Part shown: positions 1-3,649 of the stretch, piece after piece
How positions within the stretch are numbered: position 1 is the first letter of the stretch
Layout: each line of letters starts with the position of its first letter
Assembly (NCBI GenBank): GCA_021834865.1
Contig: JAKBRD010000046.1
Span: 1 to 5,753, forward strand
Origin: Microcaldota archaeon
GTDB lineage: Archaea; Micrarchaeota; Micrarchaeia; Micrarchaeales; Micrarchaeaceae
Reading direction: 5' to 3'
Length of the DNA: 5,753 nucleotides
Made by a program: the position numbers and the translations under genes
The notes under the pieces: generated by a model
Seen by the model: the letters and a program-made list of their open reading frames with translations, nothing else
Told to the model about the DNA's origin: nothing
Databases searched by the model: none

Positions 1-11
1 CGATATGGCTA

Positions 12-698
12 TTGGGAAAGCAAAGCTATAGGGTGCTTGGCATCGGCCTTATCTTCTCTTCTGTTGTATTCGGGATGCTGCTCGGGGTGTTAAACACCGA
101 CTTCTACCTCGGCCCGATACGGGGCCTCGGCCCGTTCCTTGGCGTTGCACTGGGGATAATAGCTGGCTCTCTAGAGCTTTCATATTCAAGCAGGAGGCGT
201 TCTATGCATTCAGCAAGGCCGATAAACATAAACCCGGATACACCGTATTCCAACATGTTAGTGCTCTCCAGGAAGTTCTTTGCAAAGCTTTCAGGAGATA
301 TGAGCATACTCGACATGCACTTTGACAACAAGGCAGTGGAAAACCTTCTTCTGCTGCTGAACGGCAACGAGCAGGGCCACGGCCTGATAAGGGTGCTGAC
401 AAGCGCAAACAGGCTAGGTTCCCACTTTGAAAGGAGCTATTTCGATTTCAAAGAGGAGTTGTCCAACAAGGGAGTTTCACTAGAGCTCAGGGTTATGTCG
501 GATACGGACGCGCAGCAGCAGCACGAAAGGCTTATAATAGACTCGCAGAGTGCGTACAAGATACCTCCAATAAACATAATAAACAAGAAGAGCGAGCACA
601 TAGTCTCGATAAACAGGTCCGAGGCTCTTTCCAGATTCGAAGAGATATGGCAGCGCTCAACAAAATACGAGAACTACAACAAAAAACCTCAAAAATAA
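12..698 (+). CDS. Two-helix membrane protein with a possible degenerate phospholipase D-like domain (5' end uncertain)
   Basis: Not a gene I can name. Two hydrophobic segments are visible, at about residues 8-27 and 38-55, separated by a short loop. An Arg-rich stretch (SSRRR, residues 59-63) follows, so the C-terminal part is probably cytoplasmic by the positive-inside rule. Residues about 80-215 look like a soluble alpha/beta domain. The segments LIRVLTSANRLGSHF (125-139) and HERLIID (171-177), then IPPINIINKK, recall single-motif PLD-like domains in which HxR replaces the catalytic HxK. The spacing to Asp is one residue shorter than in the classical HxKx4D motif, so catalysis is doubtful and the assignment is tentative. 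The start is a TTG with no visible ribosome-binding site. The frame stays open to the left edge, so the true start may lie outside the window; GTG at 33 is another option. The gene ends in TAA with further TAA triplets close behind. It is probably not in one operon with the next gene, since a 115-nt spacer with a promoter candidate follows. Confidence 0.7.
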   Translation: MGKQSYRVLGIGLIFSSVVFGMLLGVLNTDFYLGPIRGLGPFLGVALGIIAGSLELSYSSRRRSMHSARPININPDTPYSNMLVLSRKFFAKLSGDMSILDMHFDNKAVENLLLLLNGNEQGHGLIRVLTSANRLGSHFERSYFDFKEELSNKGVSLELRVMSDTDAQQQHERLIIDSQSAYKIPPINIINKKSEHIVSINRSEALSRFEEIWQRSTKYENYNKKPQK

Positions 699-717
699 AA
701 ACAAAAATAAAAATAAA
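681..717. repeat. A-rich low-complexity tract with AAAAATA-like units
   Basis: The end of the first gene and the start of the spacer are almost pure adenine on the + strand, with several near-copies of AAAAATA between 691 and 717. Read on the minus strand this is a series of T runs, which is the archaeal termination signal. No minus-strand gene is seen that would need it. It may simply be a slippage-prone, easily melted or bent spacer upstream of the next promoter. Confidence 0.6.
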
Positions 718-732
718 CCGCAAGCTTTATTA
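716..732 (+). promoter_or_regulatory. Candidate BRE/TATA promoter for the S16 protease-Zn ribbon-aEF1-beta cluster
   Basis: CTTTATTA at 725-732 resembles an archaeal TATA box and is preceded by purine-containing CGCAAG in the BRE position. Transcription would begin about 25 nt downstream, near 752-757, giving a leader of roughly 60 nt before the ATG at 814. A second AT-rich stretch at 763-770 (TAATTTTA) is a weaker alternative that would give a leader of about 20 nt. Confidence 0.4.
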
Positions 733-813
733 CGATTGGCTTTCCTAAAAAGTAAAGGGCTGTAATTTTAAGGCGATCGCACTTTTCGATGCCCAAAAAC
801 GCAAACAAAGGTA

Positions 814-2658
814 ATGAATATGGGGATGCAAAACCGCGCAATGCTTCTGGCAATACTGCCAATACTGCTGGCAACGATGTCTTTTGCCGGCTTCGCAGGG
901 AACGCAACGATACATGCGCCAGCGGTAATATTGCAGACAAACAATGGCACCCTTACTATAATAAAACTAAATGTGACTACGGGAACAGGCATAGTAAACA
1001 TAACTGGGCCTTTGAGCGTGGGCCAATCTACAATAAATTCATCCGAGGCTGCAGCCATTGTCGCATCTTCGAAGCTCGGGCTCAACTACAAGAATTACAA
1101 TTTCCACTATCAAATAAATGACAACTTTGCCAACGTATCCGGCCCGAGCGCTGGAACGGCTATGACCCTTCTTGCGCTTTCCGCTCTTTCGCACAAAAGC
1201 CTGCTAGACAATTTTACCGTTACCGGAGTAATAAACTATAATGGCACCATAGGTGAAATCGGCGGTGTATACGACAAGATAGAAACTGCAAAGGCCCACG
1301 GCATGAGCTTCATCATGGTTCCATATGCAGGAAGCAATTCGCTGGAGACGGAAATATACTACCTTGCTTCAAGGTATTTTGGCATGCGTGTCATCCCGAT
1401 AAATAATGTAAGCCAGGCGTTCTTGTATGCCACGGGCAGCGTTCCAGTTTCTGGCTTAAATGTCAGCTTCAACGTTTCGGACAACTATAATATATCTGGA
1501 ATACCACAGGCAAATCTCTCATGCTCGAACCAGTGCAACCAAACCGCATTGGCAGAGCTTGCAAGTTTTACGCTAAATTTCACCAATGCTTCAATAAGCA
1601 ATGTCTCAGCTTTCAGCAGGTTCGCGCCAATAGCCAGAAACCTGTCCATAAACGCGTTGGAAGCATCGCAGCTGGCACAGAAGGGCTATTATTACACCTC
1701 TGCTGACGTTGCATTCATAGATTTCATAAACAGCTTCATGTTCCAGAATCCAAACTTGAGCATATCGCGCGGCCAGGCCCTGCTGAATTCCGTGAGCTAC
1801 TACTGCAGCTCCTTGAATCCTCCGCCGCTCACCCGTTCAAACTATAACGACGTGCTGAACGGGGAGCTTAGGCAGCTCTGGGGAAACGTCACAATAAACG
1901 CGCTGCTCAGCCAGTACAATTCGACCGCGATAGACTCCGACGGGGTTCTCAGGAACGTATACTCTGCAGCAGAGGCATACGCGTGGTGCAAGGCCGCCAG
2001 CCAGATATACTCCGAAAGCTCGCCTTCGGGCAGCTATCAGGCAGTTAACGTAAGCAACCAGCTAAAGCCCGTTGCCCAGTCGGCAATATCCTCTGCATTG
2101 TCATCTCCCTCTTCATCTTCGGTCCCGAGCGTTTATATAATAGGGGCAAAGGTCGCCTTGGACCAGGGAAACTACGCACTGGCGCTCCTTGATTCTGATT
2201 ACATGGTCTCTGACGAGCACAGCATACCGTCAAACGTTTCGGAAGGCGGAATATACAACGCTACGGCTTCCCTTATAAACTCGTCGCGCTTCGGCGCGTG
2301 GGCCACGCAGTTTGCCGATGAAGCGCTCTTCTACATGAACGAATCGTCGCTCGTGTCCCCGCAGAGATCTGCCTCAATGCTTTCCAGCGGCTATTACGCT
2401 GCGCTCCTCGGCAGCGAAATTAGCAATTCCACTAAGGAGATATACGGCATGCTAACTACCACCCCTGTATCAAAGCCATCGACTACTCAGCCATCAAGCC
2501 CTAGCCATGCCCTGCCGTCAACGATAAATATAATAATTATTCTGCTGCTAATCATAATCGCGCTTTTGCTTGCCACTCTGGTGGTTGCGTTCATTACCCT
2601 TAGCGAGCTCAGGAACGAGCTTAGGGGCGGAAATCAAAGGGGCAAGCGGGCAAGGTGA
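814..2658 (+). CDS. Exported, membrane-anchored Lon-type (S16) serine protease without ATPase domain
   Basis: A probable extracytoplasmic Ser-Lys peptidase of the archaeal Lon-like type (resembles COG1750). Residues 1-29 form a signal peptide: a short polar start, the hydrophobic core MLLAILPILLATMSF, then small residues. Residues about 30-208 are the S16 domain. The catalytic Ser is S112 in GPSAG and the catalytic Lys is K155 in GGVYDK. They are 43 residues apart, the same spacing as Ser679/Lys722 of E. coli Lon. There is no Walker A/B or AAA+ module, so it cannot unfold substrates by itself. Residues about 210-547 are mostly helical-looking and not recognised, with four Cys and many NxS/T sequons. 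A Ser/Thr/Pro-rich linker (548-570) leads to one transmembrane helix (571-596) and a short basic tail ending RGKRAR, so the active site should face outward. ATG codons at 814, 820 and 826 are all possible starts; an AAGGT element at 808-812 is better spaced for 820. It appears to be the first gene of the cluster with the Zn-ribbon and aEF1-beta genes. Confidence 0.9.
   Translation: MNMGMQNRAMLLAILPILLATMSFAGFAGNATIHAPAVILQTNNGTLTIIKLNVTTGTGIVNITGPLSVGQSTINSSEAAAIVASSKLGLNYKNYNFHYQINDNFANVSGPSAGTAMTLLALSALSHKSLLDNFTVTGVINYNGTIGEIGGVYDKIETAKAHGMSFIMVPYAGSNSLETEIYYLASRYFGMRVIPINNVSQAFLYATGSVPVSGLNVSFNVSDNYNISGIPQANLSCSNQCNQTALAELASFTLNFTNASISNVSAFSRFAPIARNLSINALEASQLAQKGYYYTSADVAFIDFINSFMFQNPNLSISRGQALLNSVSYYCSSLNPPPLTRSNYNDVLNGELRQLWGNVTINALLSQYNSTAIDSDGVLRNVYSAAEAYAWCKAASQIYSESSPSGSYQAVNVSNQLKPVAQSAISSALSSPSSSSVPSVYIIGAKVALDQGNYALALLDSDYMVSDEHSIPSNVSEGGIYNATASLINSSRFGAWATQFADEALFYMNESSLVSPQRSASMLSSGYYAALLGSEISNSTKEIYGMLTTTPVSKPSTTQPSSPSHALPSTINIIIILLLIIIALLLATLVVAFITLSELRNELRGGNQRGKRAR
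2653..2658 (+). promoter_or_regulatory. Ribosome-binding site AGGTGA containing the stop codon of the protease gene
   Basis: AGGTGA matches the archaeal anti-Shine-Dalgarno complement and lies 6 nt before the ATG at 2665. Its last three bases are the TGA stop of the S16 protease, so ribosomes ending there sit on the initiation signal of the next gene. This supports one transcript and translational coupling, and it fixes the start of the Zn-ribbon gene. Confidence 0.75.
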
Positions 2659-2664
2659 CAATTT

Positions 2665-2835
2665 ATGGCAAACGATTTACCGGGAAAAGTGTGCGTTTCA
2701 TGCGGCAGGCTGACTCATGAATACAGCGAATTCAAGTGCCCCAGCTGCGGCGAAACCAACATAGTCAGGTGCTCCCACTGCAGGGAGATAGCAAACACAT
2801 ATAAGTGCAGCAACTGCGGATTTGAGGGACCATAA
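2665..2835 (+). CDS. Small double Zn-ribbon protein, DUF1610/COG2888-type, predicted RNA-binding translation protein
   Basis: A 56-residue protein with four CxxC pairs: C10/C13, C25/C28, C36/C39 and C48/C51. Eight cysteines can bind two zinc ions. The pattern CxSCGR...FxCPxCGE...RCxxCR...YKCxxCGFEGP matches the short archaeal Zn-ribbon family (COG2888, DUF1610) predicted to bind RNA and act in translation, though its biochemical role has not been firmly established to my knowledge. In many archaea this gene lies directly before the aEF1-beta gene, as here, which strongly supports the assignment. The start is set by the AGGTGA site 6 nt upstream. Its TAA stop shares one base with the ATG of aEF1-beta (TAATG), so the two are likely translationally coupled. 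The gene is intact and of normal length for the family. Confidence 0.9.
   Translation: MANDLPGKVCVSCGRLTHEYSEFKCPSCGETNIVRCSHCREIANTYKCSNCGFEGP
2824..2828 (+). promoter_or_regulatory. Ribosome-binding site GAGGG for aEF1-beta, inside the Zn-ribbon gene
   Basis: GAGGG lies 6 nt before the ATG at 2835, within the codons for the last Glu-Gly of the Zn-ribbon protein. It supports this start and the one-base TAATG overlap between the two genes. Confidence 0.6.
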
Positions 2836-3083
2836 TGGCAAAAGTAGGAGTAGTATTCAACGTATACGCAGAGGAAGGCAGGTTTGACGAGGTTTCCCAA
2901 AGCATAAAAGCGAGCCTTAGCCCTGCGAGCATGGATTCGCAGGAGGTCGCTTTCGGCATAAAGGTGCTCAAGGTGTTCTTCACCTTCGATGACGAGAAAA
3001 ACAGCTCGTCCAAGATCGAGGAGCAGCTCAAGGCGATATCCGGAGTGAGCCAAGTCGACGTTTCTGAGGAAAGCCTCATATAA
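2835..3083 (+). CDS. ef1b: Archaeal elongation factor 1-beta (aEF1-beta), guanine nucleotide exchange domain
   Basis: An 82-residue protein of the EF1B guanine-exchange family. It promotes GDP/GTP exchange on elongation factor 1-alpha in the cytoplasm, recharging the factor that delivers aminoacyl-tRNA to the ribosome. The order of elements fits the archaeal form: an N-terminal strand MAKVGVVFNVYAE, a helix, the family hallmark VAFGIKVLKVFF (residues 38-49; most homologs read IAFGLKAL), an acidic turn, the helix SSKIEEQLKAI, and the final strand VSQVDVSEESLI, which corresponds to GVESVEV in homologs. Archaeal members are usually about 88-92 residues, so this one is slightly short but looks complete, with none of the eukaryotic N-terminal extension. 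It follows the Zn-ribbon gene with a one-base overlap and has a GAGGG ribosome-binding site. No T-run or clear terminator follows within the next 100 nt. Confidence 0.93.
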   Translation: MAKVGVVFNVYAEEGRFDEVSQSIKASLSPASMDSQEVAFGIKVLKVFFTFDDEKNSSSKIEEQLKAISGVSQVDVSEESLI

Positions 3084-3132
3084 GGCGTTCTTGTCCTAAA
3101 AGCAGCCCATTCGCTTAATGTCGATTCTACAC

Positions 3133-3150
3133 AAAAGGCTTAATATATAA
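3133..3150 (+). promoter_or_regulatory. Archaeal BRE/TATA promoter upstream of the 118-residue gene
   Basis: The box TTAATATATAA at 3140-3150 follows a purine-rich AAAAGG stretch suitable for TFB contact. It is the clearest TATA box in the window. A start about 25 nt downstream, near 3168-3172, would leave a leader of about 20 nt that contains the ribosome-binding site of the gene at 3191. Confidence 0.65.
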
Positions 3151-3179
3151 GGCAATGGACATTATACCACATGCATAAA

Positions 3180-3185
3180 GAGGTG
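3180..3185 (+). promoter_or_regulatory. Ribosome-binding site GAGGTG for the 118-residue gene
   Basis: GAGGTG is a six-base match to the archaeal Shine-Dalgarno consensus and lies 5 nt before the ATG at 3191. It decides the start over the out-of-frame ATG at 3171. Confidence 0.7.
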
Positions 3186-3190
3186 CTAAG

Positions 3191-3547
3191 ATGTTCAAGA
3201 GCATATCGACATTCGAGATTGACAGCAAGTCAAGGCTGGTTACGCAGTTGCCCCTATCGGTCCAAAGCGACGAACAAGCAGTATCTGCCAGGGAAGCAGT
3301 AAGGAAGATTGCAGAAGATGTACTTGGCGGAATTCCCAAAGCTAAAATCTCTGTCAGCAATGACGTTTCAGATCCGTCTAGCCTGGTAAGGGTAGACAAG
3401 TATGAATTCATAATAAACAGCCTCAGTGAGGGCCGCAAAGTCCTGACGATGAGGGCACACTGCGAAGACCCATACGATCCAAAGGAAATCGACGAATTCG
3501 TTTCGATAATGGAAGCGGCAAAGAATTACCTCAAAGCGGAGAAATAG
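3191..3547 (+). CDS. Unrecognised 118-residue soluble alpha/beta protein
   Basis: I do not recognise this family. It has no signal peptide, membrane segment, Cys pair or nucleotide-binding motif; the only Cys is in RAHCEDPYDP (about residues 89-98). The likely order of secondary structure is two strands (KSISTFEID; RLVTQLPLS), a charged amphipathic helix (about 26-45), a strand (AKISVSND), a pair of strands around YEFIINSL and KVLTMRAHCE, then a C-terminal helix from about 98 (EIDEFVSIMEAAKNYLKAEK). This suggests a compact two-layer fold. It is very probably a real gene: it has its own strong TATA box, a good ribosome-binding site at the right distance, a TAG stop, and a hairpin plus T6 just after it. 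The codon style (ATA, AGG) matches its neighbours. It forms its own unit between the aEF1-beta cluster and rad50. No function can be given from the sequence. Confidence 0.85.
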   Translation: MFKSISTFEIDSKSRLVTQLPLSVQSDEQAVSAREAVRKIAEDVLGGIPKAKISVSNDVSDPSSLVRVDKYEFIINSLSEGRKVLTMRAHCEDPYDPKEIDEFVSIMEAAKNYLKAEK

Positions 3548-3550
3548 GCT

Positions 3551-3596
3551 GCACCGCCAGCCAGCACAAAGCTTGGCGGCGCTTCCAACGTTTTTT
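3551..3596 (+). terminator. Hairpin followed by T6, likely transcription terminator of the 118-residue gene
   Basis: CCGCCA (3554-3559) pairs with TGGCGG (3574-3579). Beyond one A-C mismatch, GC (3551-3552) pairs with GC (3581-3582). Inside, GC (3560-3561) can pair with GC (3571-3572) across a bulged T. A T6 run follows at 3591-3596. Archaeal RNA polymerase stops mainly at T runs, so T6 may be the active part; the 8-nt gap between stem and T run is long for a bacterial-type terminator. Confidence 0.5.
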
Positions 3597-3607
3597 GCAC
3601 ATTGCAT

Positions 3608-3621
3608 AAAAACCTTAAATC
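3608..3621 (+). promoter_or_regulatory. BRE/TATA promoter of rad50
   Basis: AAAAACC followed by TTAAAT (3615-3620) fits a BRE plus TATA box. Initiation about 25 nt downstream falls near 3641-3646, only 4-9 nt before the ATG at 3650. With no GG-rich ribosome-binding site in that interval, rad50 mRNA is predicted to be leaderless or nearly so. Confidence 0.55.
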
Positions 3622-3649
3622 CTAATCCTAGTTGTCAGGGTTGCATATA

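Noticed and set aside
5..31. Short ATG frame ending in TAG at the left edge
   Set aside because: Only eight codons are visible. It could be the end of an upstream gene overlapping the first gene, but nothing in the window can confirm this.
773..780. GCGATCGC palindrome upstream of the protease gene
   Set aside because: The same 8-mer is the iterated HIP1 element of cyanobacteria, but I noticed only this one copy and all other evidence is archaeal; treated as chance.
789..1121. Open frame of 110 codons starting just before the protease gene
   Set aside because: It overlaps the start of the S16 protease in another frame, is Asn/Gly/Arg-rich with no recognisable features, and the protease frame carries a signal peptide and catalytic motifs.
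3084..3139. Search for a terminator or small RNA after aEF1-beta
   Set aside because: No T-run, stable hairpin or tRNA-like structure was seen in this stretch.
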